This document shows, one piece after another, positions 43,667-52,387 of a DNA stretch of 64,000 nucleotides. Every line of letters starts with the position of its first letter. The stretch's first letter is position 1. Below the pieces are notes generated by a model. The model did no database searches. It was not told the DNA's origin and saw only the letters and a list, made by a program, of their open reading frames with translations. The translations under genes and the position numbers were made by a program. Source of the DNA: Phycisphaerae bacterium (lineage in GTDB: Bacteria > Planctomycetota > Phycisphaerae > UBA1845); contig JAJDEB010000002.1 of NCBI GenBank assembly GCA_029260015.1, forward strand, positions 186,001 to 250,000, in the 5' to 3' direction.

Positions 43667-45217
43667 ATGTCCACGCCCGACCCATCTCTTTCTGATGCTT
43701 TGAAGCATGGCTCGCCGAGCCTCGCTGGCGAGTCCTGGAACGAACTTGTCGATGTTCTTTCGATGATCATGGCCTCCCTCGATCCCGGCAGTGTTCTTAA
43801 TGGGATTGCGCAGGCGGCGACGAAGATCATGCAGGCTGAGGCCAGCAGTGTTCTGGCGCTCGACAAGCGGCGGGAGAAGTTGGTGTTCTCTGCGGCGGCT
43901 GGCCCTGTTGGGGCGGAACTAATCGGACAGGAATTCGACGCCAAGCTTGGTATTGCGGGGCGGGTGATTGACCGGGGTGTGCCCGAGATCGTTCGCGATG
44001 TGGCTACCGATCCGAAATTCTTCAAGGGCATCGACCAGAAGAGCGCATTTGTCACCCGCGAAATGATTGCGGCGCCGATGATTTTTCGCGGTGAAGTGAT
44101 CGGCGTTGTCGAAGTGATCAACCGCGTCGGGGGCGATTTTGCAAACACCGACTTGGAGACACTGAGCCTATTTGCGGCGCTGGCGGCATCGGCGCTGGAT
44201 AACGCCTGCGTGCATCAGCGGTTGAAGATTGAAAACGAAGGCCTGCGGACATCATCGTCACTGTCAAAAGGTGGCATTATCGGGCAGAGCGAGGCGCTGC
44301 ATGATGTATTGCTGCTTTGTGAGCGGGTGGCTAAGAGCACAGCCACCGTGCTGCTATTGGGAGAAACGGGCACCGGAAAGGAATTGACCGCAAGGCACAT
44401 TCACGATCTGTCGCCTCGGGCGGACAAACCCTTCATCGGGATCAACTGTGCGGCGCTGAGCGAGACGCTGCTCGAGAGTGAACTGTTCGGGCATGAAAAG
44501 GGCGCGTTTACCGGCGCCGTGGCAAAGAAGCTGGGGCGCTTTGAACTCGCGAGCGGTGGGAGTTTGTTTCTTGATGAGATTGGCGACATATCAGCCGCCA
44601 CGCAGGTAAAGCTGCTTCGTGTGTTGCAGGAAAAAGAATTTGTGCGGGTTGGGGGAACGTCGACGGTGGCTTGCGATGTGCGGGTAATTGCTGCGACGAA
44701 CCGCGACTTGAAAGCGGCGATCGCCGATGGTGAGTTTCGCGAAGACCTTTACTACCGTTTGAACGTATTCCCGATTCATCTGCCACCGCTGCGTCAACGT
44801 CGCGAAGATATTTCGCTTTTGTTACAGCGTTTTGTGGACGTCTCCGCGAAGGACCTCGGGGTTGATGTGCCGACTGTTTCGACGGAGGTGGTAGCGCTCT
44901 TGACTTCGCACAGTTGGCCGGGAAACATTCGCGAGTTGCAAAATGTGGTCGAGCGGATGGTGCTGATGTGCGATGGTGGAGAAATTTTGCCGATGCATGT
45001 TCCGCGCGAAATCGTTGGTGAAGCGCGCGAGTTGATTAGCTCGTCAATGGAAACAGGATTGCGCGGTTACGAACGAGCGATGATCGTGCAGGCATTGACG
45101 GAAAACGGTTGGAACCAAACCAAGGCGGCTAAATCGCTGAACATCAGTCGCGACAACTTGCGCTATCGCGTAAAGAAGTACCAAATCGAAAAACCGGAAT
45201 CCGAAGACGGCGAATAA
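43667..45217 (+). CDS. GAF-domain sigma-54 transcriptional activator
   Basis: 516 residues: an N-terminal GAF domain (about 25-185), a AAA+ sigma-54 interaction domain with Walker A GETGTGKE (232-239), the sigma-54 contact loop GAFTGA (279-284), Walker B SLFLDEIG and the arginine-finger region FREDLYYRLNVFP, then a Fis-type helix-turn-helix at the C-terminus (NGWNQTKAAKSLNISRDNLRYRVKKY). The layout is that of FhlA/NifA regulators. It hydrolyses ATP to open sigma-54 promoters in response to a ligand bound by GAF. A GTG at 43658 is an alternative start. I found no clear sigma-54 promoter in the window. Confidence 0.93.
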   Translation: MSTPDPSLSDALKHGSPSLAGESWNELVDVLSMIMASLDPGSVLNGIAQAATKIMQAEASSVLALDKRREKLVFSAAAGPVGAELIGQEFDAKLGIAGRVIDRGVPEIVRDVATDPKFFKGIDQKSAFVTREMIAAPMIFRGEVIGVVEVINRVGGDFANTDLETLSLFAALAASALDNACVHQRLKIENEGLRTSSSLSKGGIIGQSEALHDVLLLCERVAKSTATVLLLGETGTGKELTARHIHDLSPRADKPFIGINCAALSETLLESELFGHEKGAFTGAVAKKLGRFELASGGSLFLDEIGDISAATQVKLLRVLQEKEFVRVGGTSTVACDVRVIAATNRDLKAAIADGEFREDLYYRLNVFPIHLPPLRQRREDISLLLQRFVDVSAKDLGVDVPTVSTEVVALLTSHSWPGNIRELQNVVERMVLMCDGGEILPMHVPREIVGEARELISSSMETGLRGYERAMIVQALTENGWNQTKAAKSLNISRDNLRYRVKKYQIEKPESEDGE

Positions 45218-45272
45218 TCTCTTTGGCGCATACGAGCCAAAGTGTTGTTGCGTGTTCGGAAAACGTGCGCGC

Positions 45273-45303
45273 AAAAAAAGAGTGCAAACGAACTAGTCTG
45301 CAC
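45273..45303 (-). terminator. Rho-independent terminator after the 32-residue peptide gene
   Basis: On the minus strand a 7-bp stem (GTGCAGA / TTTGCAC, one G-T pair) with an 8-base loop runs into TCTTTTTTT. It starts 33 bp after the stop of the small reading frame at 45336-45434. On the plus strand the T run is lacking. Confidence 0.7.
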
Positions 45304-45335
45304 CCATTTTCTTGCTTAGGGGTTGTGTGCGGTTT

Positions 45336-45434
45336 TTAGAAAATGCTCGTTCCGAGGAAGACCTCAAAAAGTGAACGAACGAGGCCAAGCACACCATCAA
45401 AAAGGTCGGTAAAGAATGTTGAAAAATCCATCAT
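45336..45434 (-). CDS. Probable small amphipathic peptide (32 residues)
   Basis: The frame starts at tandem ATGs (45434 and 45431) with GGAG four and seven bases upstream respectively, and ends in TAA followed by the terminator at 45273-45303. The product is MMDFSTFFTDLFDGVLGLV followed by RSLFEVFLGTSIF: rich in Phe and Leu, with acidic and single basic residues placed so that one helix face would be hydrophobic. Such peptides may sit on or in the membrane. Ribosome site, compact frame and dedicated terminator support expression, but length is below normal gene-calling limits and no family is recognised. Confidence 0.5.
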   Translation of the reverse strand: MMDFSTFFTDLFDGVLGLVRSLFEVFLGTSIF

Positions 45435-45613
45435 GTTTCTCCATTGGAAGAGTGAAAGTTTCTATTGCAATCATGTTATCGGTCGCTGGTTTTCCTAACT
45501 TGATCGATTATTGGAACCTCACCGAACCCTGCCGATTTTCTGGTTTTTCAGACGTGAGAAGCCGGTATTTTGACCTTGGGAGGCGAACGAAGATTGGGCG
45601 GATGGGGATGGGT

Positions 45614-46477
45614 TTATGGCTGGCGACGCGCGGCGCGGGGCGGGCGATCCATCAACAACGCGATGCGGTCGAAGTCGCTTTCGGAAATCGTTTTCTGAAG
45701 GATGCGTTTAGCCGCACCAAGCGCGGTCCGTCGGGTCACATGGGTGACGAGGATGTTGGGCGAATTGATCCGCTTAAGGATGTCGGGTAGCTCGCGAACG
45801 TGCAGATGCCTGCCGGCTTTTGCGCGGACGAGATGATCGGCATCGAAGAACGTACACTCCATGATGAGCAAGTTGGCGTTGCGAACGTGGTCGAGATCGA
45901 AGAAGTCTCCGTCGGCGCTGTCACCACAGTACGCGACCAACGGAACTTCGACGCTGTCTTGAATGCTGATGCCTTGCTTCTTGAGTTCGACGAGTTGCGG
46001 GCCCGTTCGATCAACGTACTCGGACTTGAGTTTGTGGCGCGTTTCGATCAAGGAGTACCCAAGCGCATAGGCGGCATGGTTCACGTCGAAAGCCCTAATC
46101 GCGAGGTTGCGACGAAGGGGGAGTTGCTCTCCATCGGTCAATCCGAAGAATTCTGCGGGCGACGGGTGGCGTTCGATCTCGGCCCAGCATTCCATGAGTC
46201 GTTCAAACGAACCAATCAGACCCCGATGCATGATGACTTTCCCGGGGTTGGTCCCCACGAAGGACCGCTGCGAAAGGTAGTAAGGGATTCCGGCAGCGTG
46301 GTCCATGTGGCCATGCGAGAGGCACATGGTGTCGATGGCGATGATTTCGCGGGGAGATCGACCGGCATCAAAGCAGATGTTCAGCTCGGGCAGGGCAATG
46401 GTGGTCTCTTCACCAGCGAGCGAGTATCCGACAACCCGGTAGTCTCCAACGGTTTTTTCTACGACACGAGTGGGCAT
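45614..46477 (-). CDS. RNase Z-like metallo-beta-lactamase fold hydrolase
   Basis: 287 residues. The metal-binding motif SHGHMDHAAG (about 54-63), a later 'FDVNHAAYALGYSL' with an additional His, 'AYCGDSADGDFF' with the bridging Asp, and the final THVTRR His make a complete binuclear zinc site of the RNase Z/ElaC-like branch. The exosite arm typical of true tRNase Z is not obvious, so a phosphodiesterase of other specificity is possible. A long open frame exists on the other strand but is a shadow. The ATG at 46477 is plausible. Cytoplasmic. Confidence 0.82.
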   Translation of the reverse strand: MPTRVVEKTVGDYRVVGYSLAGEETTIALPELNICFDAGRSPREIIAIDTMCLSHGHMDHAAGIPYYLSQRSFVGTNPGKVIMHRGLIGSFERLMECWAEIERHPSPAEFFGLTDGEQLPLRRNLAIRAFDVNHAAYALGYSLIETRHKLKSEYVDRTGPQLVELKKQGISIQDSVEVPLVAYCGDSADGDFFDLDHVRNANLLIMECTFFDADHLVRAKAGRHLHVRELPDILKRINSPNILVTHVTRRTALGAAKRILQKTISESDFDRIALLMDRPPRAARRQP

Positions 46478-46790
46478 TGTTACTCTTCCGATGGCAGCAA
46501 GGTCCAGCCAGTCTTCGTTTCTCGCTTGACCGCGTGTGTGTCCATAGCTAGGCTGAAATCAGCGACGGCGTCGCCAAACCGGATGCCCAAACCAATTGCA
46601 ATTCGTCCAACATATCGGGGGCGGGGTAAGTTGAAAAGTCACGCAGGTACGATTCTCATTGGCTCGAATAATGGTGGACCGATTGAGTTGTCGCCAAGAT
46701 CGAAAATGCCATCTCGATCTGTTGGGCGAATATCCGTGTTGGCTCGGCGTGTTGCTTTAGAGAATCGTTCTTTCGAGGAATGCTGAAGCG
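46478..46790. other. Divergent RNase Z-like / nrdR intergenic region
   Basis: 313 bp. A plus-strand frame runs through it but continues the antisense shadow of the RNase Z-like gene and reads as low-quality sequence. No repeat, RNA or NrdR box was recognised. Confidence 0.4.
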
Positions 46791-47291
46791 ATGCGCTGCC
46801 CGGCATGTAACGAAATCGGAAAAGACAAAGTGATCGATTCCCGGTTGACGGAATCGGGAGGGGCGATTCGTCGGCGCCGGGTGTGCCAGGCTTGCAACCG
46901 CCGGTTTACGACCAAGGAGCGCGCGGAAGAAGAGCTGCGTATCGCGGTGATCAAGAAAGATGGTTCGCGCGTGCGGTTCCGGCGCGACAAGATCGTAGCT
47001 GGCATTCAACACGCCTGCTACAAACTACCGATCGGTGATGCCGACATCGAAGCGATGGTGGATGACATTGAAGGCGAACTGTTTCGCGATCACGATCGGG
47101 AAGTGACCAGCCGGCAGGTGGGCGAGTGCGTAGCCCGAAGACTTAGAGACGCCAATCATGTTGCGTACGTTAGGTTCATGAGCGTCTTTCGCGAATTCAA
47201 TCATGTCTCAGAATTTGCGGAAGAGATTCAACTTGCGCAAGACCACGCAGCGACAGCTTCTCCCGACCAGCAATCGTTGTTTGAAAGCTAG
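46791..47291 (+). CDS. nrdR: Transcriptional repressor NrdR
   Basis: Nucleotide-sensing repressor of ribonucleotide reductase genes. 166 residues: an N-terminal zinc ribbon with C3PAC6 and C32QAC35 and the basic linker RRRRVCQACNRRFTT, then an ATP-cone (about 48-138, IKKDGSRVRFRRDKIVAGIQHACYK) that binds ATP or dATP. The C-terminal tail is slightly longer than in E. coli. The ATG at 46791 gives the exact MRCPAC start. No nrd genes or NrdR boxes are visible in the window. Confidence 0.96.
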   Translation: MRCPACNEIGKDKVIDSRLTESGGAIRRRRVCQACNRRFTTKERAEEELRIAVIKKDGSRVRFRRDKIVAGIQHACYKLPIGDADIEAMVDDIEGELFRDHDREVTSRQVGECVARRLRDANHVAYVRFMSVFREFNHVSEFAEEIQLAQDHAATASPDQQSLFES

Positions 47292-47388
47292 TTTCAACCC
47301 CCAACGAGGCACAAAGGCAAGACGGATCGCGCCTTGCCTTTTTGCGACCATACCGAGGAATGTCTTGATCGCGAATTGTCCAACAACA

Positions 47389-47790
47389 TTAGGTGCCGCT
47401 TGAAAACTTGGCGTCGCGCAGTGAGTCAGCCCGCTTGATACCGCGCTCGTAGATTTGGGCGAAACCGTCCATCGGGATGTCGAGGATTTCGCGCACGTGG
47501 ACAAGAACGTCGCGCTCTTTGCTTGTAATGTCGCCATCGAGACGGGCGGTTGCGACGAGCATCTCCAGAGCCAGGTCCGGGTTCGACATTGTCCTGTCGA
47601 ACAACTCGTCGCGTACGCTGGGGTCGGCCAACGCTTTTTCAATCATGGCGTCGAGTGACGCTTTTCCGATTCCTATCCGTTTCGCGAAGTTGCTTAGCAA
47701 ACCGCGTTCGCTAGAGGATATCTTTCCATCGGCGGCAGCTAGGGTTATTAAAGCCCGAATCATGGTGACTTGTTCTTGAATGGAGGGCAT
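47389..47790 (-). CDS. TerB-like protein
   Basis: 133 residues forming the all-helical TerB fold: MIRALITLAAADGKISSSERGLLSNFAKRIGI (the A-D-G-x-I-S-x-x-E motif) and the second half ARLDGDITSKERDVLVHVREILDIP, an internal duplication of the same D-G-x-I/T-x-x-E motif. TerB domains occur in tellurite-resistance and in membrane-linked stress complexes; the acidic residues may bind metal. AGGAG precedes the Met at 47790 by nine bases, so the longer open frame upstream is ignored. Convergent with nrdR. Confidence 0.8.
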   Translation of the reverse strand: MPSIQEQVTMIRALITLAAADGKISSSERGLLSNFAKRIGIGKASLDAMIEKALADPSVRDELFDRTMSNPDLALEMLVATARLDGDITSKERDVLVHVREILDIPMDGFAQIYERGIKRADSLRDAKFSSGT

Positions 47791-48221
47791 TGAATTCGGC
47801 TCCTGTGAATTTGTGTCATCATACCGTGGGGAATTCTCTGTATTGTGTAGGACAAACCCCATAGATTGCAAATAATCCATGTTCTCGCCCAATGAAAGGC
47901 AGTGCCACCACATGTCCTTTGCAGATTCGCATGACTCGGGAAGTATAATTTAGTAGCTACGAACCGAGTAGTAGAGTCGGATTTTGCTGGAAATAGTTTA
48001 CAACGTTTGATTCATTGGCTAAATTAATTAACATGTGTGGTCGTCTGGAGAATTCCCGGATTGAATGTAGCGATTTAATTTCGCCAACACTGGCGTGTGG
48101 GCCAGCAGTGTCACGAAGATTGTTGCGATAGGATTGGGAACGCTCTGGATCGATTTGTCTAGTTAGTCAGTGTGGTATTCTGACATTTTCTATTTTGATT
48201 GAAGTAAAGGAGTCGTGTGCG
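47791..48221. other. Intergenic region before the AT-hook protein gene
   Basis: 431 bp, divergent, AT-rich at about 47940-48030 and 48170-48200. No gene, RNA or repeat is recognised. The ribosome site AAAGGAG at its end belongs to the next gene. Confidence 0.4.
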
Positions 48222-48677
48222 ATGGGGAAGTCCACTATCAACGAGCTAGAGTCCTTGGTCGGGCGTTTACAAACGGAACGGAACGCTCATCTAGAAGAAA
48301 TTGCTCGGATCGATGAAGCATTCGAGCGGTTGGGATTGGAGACTGGCAGTGCTGCTCGTCCGAGTCCGGGCCGTCGCGGTCCAGGTCGCCCGCGCGGTGG
48401 CACGAAGAGTGCCGGTCTTAAGGCCAAGTCGGCGGCGGGTCGTCCTCCTAAGAGCGGCAAGCGTAAGAAATTTCGGACAACCGCTAATGACTTGATCGTC
48501 GATTACGTCAAGAAAGCCGGCGCCAAGGGTGTGTCTTCCGGCGACATCAAAAAGCGCTGGGCAGCTGCCGGTCGTCCCGGTGAGCCATACAACACGCTTG
48601 GCGAACTTGTCCGAAGTAAGCAGATCGTCAAGAAAAACATCAAGGGCCAGCGTGGAAGTCGATACTCGGCTAGTTAG
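48222..48677 (+). CDS. AT-hook and winged-helix nucleoid-type DNA-binding protein
   Basis: 151 residues in three parts: an N-terminal coiled coil (about 5-38, INELESLVGRLQTERNAHLEEI), a basic linker with two AT-hook cores, GRPRGG (55-60) and GRPPKSGK (73-80), and a C-terminal winged-helix-like domain (about 88-150, LIVDYVKKAGAKGVSSGDIKKRW ... TLGELVRSKQIVKK). The combination suggests an abundant architectural or regulatory DNA-binding protein, similar in style to histone-H1-like proteins. AAAGGAG precedes the ATG at 48222. The gene is monocistronic with a strong terminator, consistent with high expression. Confidence 0.78.
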   Translation: MGKSTINELESLVGRLQTERNAHLEEIARIDEAFERLGLETGSAARPSPGRRGPGRPRGGTKSAGLKAKSAAGRPPKSGKRKKFRTTANDLIVDYVKKAGAKGVSSGDIKKRWAAAGRPGEPYNTLGELVRSKQIVKKNIKGQRGSRYSAS

Positions 48678-48790
48678 GGATCTCTGCCAATTAGGGGTCT
48701 CGGTTAGCTAGTGATCCTGGCCGTACGCTGACGATGATGTAACCAAGCAGTATTCCCTTAGTGTTGCCGAAGTTTTTTGAGTAATGGCAG

Positions 48791-48824
48791 ACTGCCGGAC
48801 CCGTTCGGGCTCGGCAGTTTTTTT
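48791..48824 (+). terminator. Rho-independent terminator of the AT-hook protein gene
   Basis: ACTGCCG pairs with CGGCAGT and CCCG with CGGG around a TT loop, with symmetric two-base bulges, followed by seven T. It lies 113 bp after the stop. Confidence 0.9.
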
Positions 48825-48941
48825 GTGTGCGTATGGAAATTGGATGCGTCCGGCCGATTGTTATCGGAATTTGGTGACTCGTAACCTTTCTGCGACGAAG
48901 GCCAAACCTTTGGGGCCAGTTGCACACAAAGTGGAACGTAT

Positions 48942-48964
48942 TGTACATACTCAAGACATGTACA
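48942..48964. promoter_or_regulatory. TGTACAT inverted repeat, possible operator
   Basis: TGTACAT and ATGTACA face each other across 9 bp. It lies about 70 bp upstream of the weakly supported small frame at 49036. No regulator is assigned. Confidence 0.3.
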
Positions 48965-49035
48965 TTTGAATCAGACGACTGGTTGAAACCCAGCGGGACG
49001 GGTGAACAGCCGGCGTCATCAGAGAGGGGGACCGA

Positions 49036-49236
49036 ATGGCAAAAGAAAAACTGCCTCAGATCGTTGGCGCACCTGCATTTCCTTTCAAGCTCGGACATGC
49101 GGCTTCTGACGATCGTCAGCAACCGACCGGCCCGATGCACAAAGCCGCCTGTCGCGGAAAGATGGCATGCCGATCTGCAAGCTGTCATGGGGCGGCTTGC
49201 ACAACAGTTACGCGCGGAGGCCAGAACTACGTTTAG
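49036..49236 (+). CDS. Possible small cysteine-containing protein
   Basis: 66 residues beginning MAKEKLPQIVGAPAFPFKLG, with GAGAGGGGG a few bases before the ATG, a strong ribosome site. Four cysteines cluster at the C-terminal half (AACRGKMACRSASCHGAAC). The stop overlaps the end of the opposite-strand exoprotein gene by 4 bp. No family is recognised, and composition is not clearly protein-like, so this is tentative. Confidence 0.3.
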   Translation: MAKEKLPQIVGAPAFPFKLGHAASDDRQQPTGPMHKAACRGKMACRSASCHGAACTTVTRGGQNYV

Positions 49237-51362
49237 ATTCCAAATCCAACCGTAAACGGGGCGAAGTCGGCTAAGTCCACGTCTCCATCGTTGTCGCAGT
49301 CGGCAATAGTGCAGGCGGGCAATACCGAAACGCCCGGGCCTTCAACGCAGTCTTCCCACATCGCGTAATCGACGGTGTCCACGTCGCCGTCGTTGTCGAG
49401 ATCACCCTTGACGCCACATGACTGACCAAGTTCTCCGGTTCCGAATGTCGCTTCGTGATCGACGATCGCCCACGCGTGATTATTGGCGACATCGACGCCG
49501 TGCGTGCCGAGAGCTGATGACAACGGCGACCCGCCCAGTGTTGCGACGAACGCTTCGAACGGACCCGCGAAAAACGTTGCGCCCGCCCCACCGTCGCTGT
49601 TGCCGTTGACCGCAAGCTGCCAGTCGGAAGCGCCACTATTGAAATACAAGACGCGCAGGTTTGATTCGGTGACGGCTTGGCAGAGATCTTCATCGCGATA
49701 TGTCATCTGTATGGCGTAAACGGGCGTGGAAGTTGTGAAGCCGACGTTGGCGCCTTGGCGAATGATGCCCGTGGTCGAGCCGCCTGGTGCAGTCCCCAGG
49801 GTCATAGAGACATTCCCGGTCAATGAAGTGCTTCCTCCAACGATAGTGGTAGCCGTCGTTGGGCTGTTCACACCAACGCGTCCCGGGCCTATCAGAGTAA
49901 GCGAGTCATACGAAGCATTGTCAGCCGGAGTATCTGCGAGAGTCGCGTTTAACGTCCATTGTTCGTCCGCGACCGGTTCTGCGTTGCTGAGGAAGGTCTT
50001 GAAGTCATTGATGAAGAACGTCATTTGTAGCGATGCGGTCATGGTGCCGTTGTGGTTGCCTGACAGGCGGCCAAAGCGGTCAAATGTTGCGTCGCCTTCG
50101 ATGAATTCACCGGGCTTGCATGGCGTGTCGATGTCATACCCTGACACACTAAATGGACCAGTGATACTCGTGCCGGTGACTTCGGCGGCTGCGCGATGGC
50201 CGCTCAGCGGGGCGGCTGCATTGATGAGTCGAACTTTTTCGCCTAGCGAAACATCTACCGGACTCGGCGCAGTAATGAGCGGCGCTTCAGCCAGTCGCAT
50301 GCGAATGGTGACATCATTGTCTGGGTCCGAACCGTTTCCATTGTTGATGACCCTTAAGTCGCCGTCGTAGGTGGCTGATGGCAAGGATCGATCGAGCGTC
50401 ACCAGGTTGGGGGTGAAGAGTGTTTGACCAGTAAGGATCGGTGCGTTGTTGACTTGGCCACCATCCGAAAGTCCGCCACCGGGCAGCAGCTGCGTCGAGT
50501 AGGTTGTGTCGTTGTTCGATCCGTTGGTGACCTCAAGACCTGCATTGAAGTTGCCAATCCCTCGAAGGGATGTGCGGCCCAGCGTGATTCCGGTCGCATC
50601 GATCGTTCCGCCGTTGATCGAAGGGAATACTTCACCGCCCGTGTCCTCGCCGTCGAGATCAAAATTATCGATCGCGAACTCGCTCGGGGGATCGCCGTCG
50701 GTGTCGATGTCGCCGACATAGATCGATACATAGACAATGTCGATGAAGGGCCCACCGTCGACGAATTCGAATTCGTCAAACAGATTGGCGGTGTTGAGGC
50801 TAATTCTGTCTGAGTAACCCTCGAACCCACCAAAGCCGGTGAAGTTTTCTGAGAGCAGCCAGGGGACTTCCATTTCGCGTCCTTCGGAGTCATACACATA
50901 GATGAAAACGTCTTCGGGCGTGTTGCCGGGAGCGCCACCGACGGACCATGCGAAGTTAAATGAGATGTCCTGCGTTCCACTGAAGAACAGCTCGATGTCT
51001 ATCGTGCCATTACCAAAGGACGTCGGGTTCCCCCACATGGCATCGTTGGTTATCCCTGGCGCATTTCCAGCAACTTGGAATTGGGCGTCGAAAAATAGGT
51101 TGTTACCGATACCGTTGTAAAAATCGACGTCATCGGGAGTCGTGAATATTTCAGAATCGAGCAGACCAGTCGGTGAGGCGGGCCAGCTGAATCCGTCGCC
51201 TCCCGGTCCGGATGTGAACGTATAGCTGACTTGTGCGGCTGCAGGCAAAGCGATTACGACCCACGCCAGCATGCCGATGGCCATAGTTGCGCGGCGCGGG
51301 TTGGTCTGTATCGCAGCGGGTTGTGTGTGATAAATACCTTTAGCGTTTAGTGCGGCGTGCAT
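49233..51362 (-). CDS. Secreted protein with C-terminal dockerin-like calcium loops
   Basis: 709 residues. An N-terminal export segment is preceded by a long n-region (hydrophobic core MAIGMLAWVVIALPAAAQ, about residues 27-44). A large beta-rich body contains many Asp/Gly/Asn-rich stretches and no catalytic motif I recognise. The last ~60 residues carry two calcium-loop repeats, GDLDNDGDVDTVDY and CDNDGDVDLADFAPF, as in type I dockerin-like ends of planctomycete exoproteins. AAGGAG lies seven bases before the ATG at 51362; 40 further codons are open upstream. It is likely displayed on or released from the cell; ligand unknown. Confidence 0.72.
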   Translation of the reverse strand: MHAALNAKGIYHTQPAAIQTNPRRATMAIGMLAWVVIALPAAAQVSYTFTSGPGGDGFSWPASPTGLLDSEIFTTPDDVDFYNGIGNNLFFDAQFQVAGNAPGITNDAMWGNPTSFGNGTIDIELFFSGTQDISFNFAWSVGGAPGNTPEDVFIYVYDSEGREMEVPWLLSENFTGFGGFEGYSDRISLNTANLFDEFEFVDGGPFIDIVYVSIYVGDIDTDGDPPSEFAIDNFDLDGEDTGGEVFPSINGGTIDATGITLGRTSLRGIGNFNAGLEVTNGSNNDTTYSTQLLPGGGLSDGGQVNNAPILTGQTLFTPNLVTLDRSLPSATYDGDLRVINNGNGSDPDNDVTIRMRLAEAPLITAPSPVDVSLGEKVRLINAAAPLSGHRAAAEVTGTSITGPFSVSGYDIDTPCKPGEFIEGDATFDRFGRLSGNHNGTMTASLQMTFFINDFKTFLSNAEPVADEQWTLNATLADTPADNASYDSLTLIGPGRVGVNSPTTATTIVGGSTSLTGNVSMTLGTAPGGSTTGIIRQGANVGFTTSTPVYAIQMTYRDEDLCQAVTESNLRVLYFNSGASDWQLAVNGNSDGGAGATFFAGPFEAFVATLGGSPLSSALGTHGVDVANNHAWAIVDHEATFGTGELGQSCGVKGDLDNDGDVDTVDYAMWEDCVEGPGVSVLPACTIADCDNDGDVDLADFAPFTVGFGI

Positions 51363-51645
51363 TGGTCCACTCCTTGAGGCAGGCACCGCAGTGCGCGATC
51401 CGTGATCGGTCGCTTCGGGTGGCCTGCATGTACCATGTGAAACTGGCCCGGATACTTGATAGGAAACGTCCTCGCAGCTCACATTTTCGCGATACTGCGG
51501 GCGCGTATGCGAGCGTTGGAGTTGCGAACTTGGCCGATCGAACGATCGTGATGCCTCGACACGCAGTTCCCTTCAACTTGTTATTGGGCGCGGATTTGAA
51601 TGTCTGACAAAAATTGCAGACTTTTCCAGAGAACGGCGGGGTTGG

Positions 51646-52269
51646 CTATGCGACGGGGGTTCTGTCCATGTCTGAATACGGGTAGTGGCCAGCCGCTTTG
51701 AGTCGTTCGATGAGTTTACCGCTGCCGTTGGTTCTGGCGCACTCCATTTCTGAGCGGAAGACTTCGATGATCGCCAGCAACCCGAAGGTGCCGGCATCGC
51801 GGTCCTGGTGGCTGGCGTAATCGTCAAAGATAAGGCACCTGCCGCCGATGATCTCCATGTCTTCGGGGAACTCGCAGGTTTCGTTGGGGTTTAGTTTGGC
51901 GTCGCGGCTATAGAGTGCGATGACGTTCAGGATGGCGTTGAACGAAGAATACGTCTTGCCGAACGCCGTGTCCTCTTTTCTAAACAACTCGAGTTCGAGT
52001 GGGTGCTTGGTGAACATAACCAATTCGTACCGGTCGTGGACGTCGTTGCTTGAACCCTCAGTGGGAAGCTCGGAAAGCTCTTTGGTGACAAACCCGGTTC
52101 CTTCGATGCCATTGGGAAAAAAGTAAAGATCAAGCCCACCGCCCATCTCAAAAGGGATCATCGCATGCATGACAATGCCATGTTCCTCGCCGAGCGTAGC
52201 AACCATCATCGCCGTCTTGCGCTCGTACCAATCGTTTGCGATTTTTTCGTATTCGTCGTTTGAGACCAC
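51646..52269 (-). CDS. SUFU (suppressor of fused) domain protein
   Basis: 207 residues matching the SUFU family: GLDLYFFPNGIEGTGFVTKELSELP and the 'RYELVMFTKHPLELELF' strand, then ILNVIALYSRDAKLNPNETCEFPEDM. In bacteria the SUFU superfamily is known chiefly as immunity-type proteins in polymorphic toxin loci and as solitary genes. No toxin gene is visible beside it, so the partner, if any, is missing or elsewhere. It is cytoplasmic, on the same strand as the split GHKL gene upstream (118 bp). Confidence 0.75.
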   Translation of the reverse strand: MVSNDEYEKIANDWYERKTAMMVATLGEEHGIVMHAMIPFEMGGGLDLYFFPNGIEGTGFVTKELSELPTEGSSNDVHDRYELVMFTKHPLELELFRKEDTAFGKTYSSFNAILNVIALYSRDAKLNPNETCEFPEDMEIIGGRCLIFDDYASHQDRDAGTFGLLAIIEVFRSEMECARTNGSGKLIERLKAAGHYPYSDMDRTPVA

Positions 52270-52387
52270 AGTGTTTACTCGACTTGGTCAGGTGCGGCTT
52301 GGGAACCCCCAAAATAACCGCGAGTTGGAGACCGAGTTCCCCGACTCATACGGACAGCAAAAGACGCGGGTTAAGGGTCTGTAATTT

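Noticed and set aside
45800..46786. 328-codon plus-strand frame opposite the RNase Z-like gene
   Set aside because: The opposite strand has a complete metallo-hydrolase signature; this frame has none.
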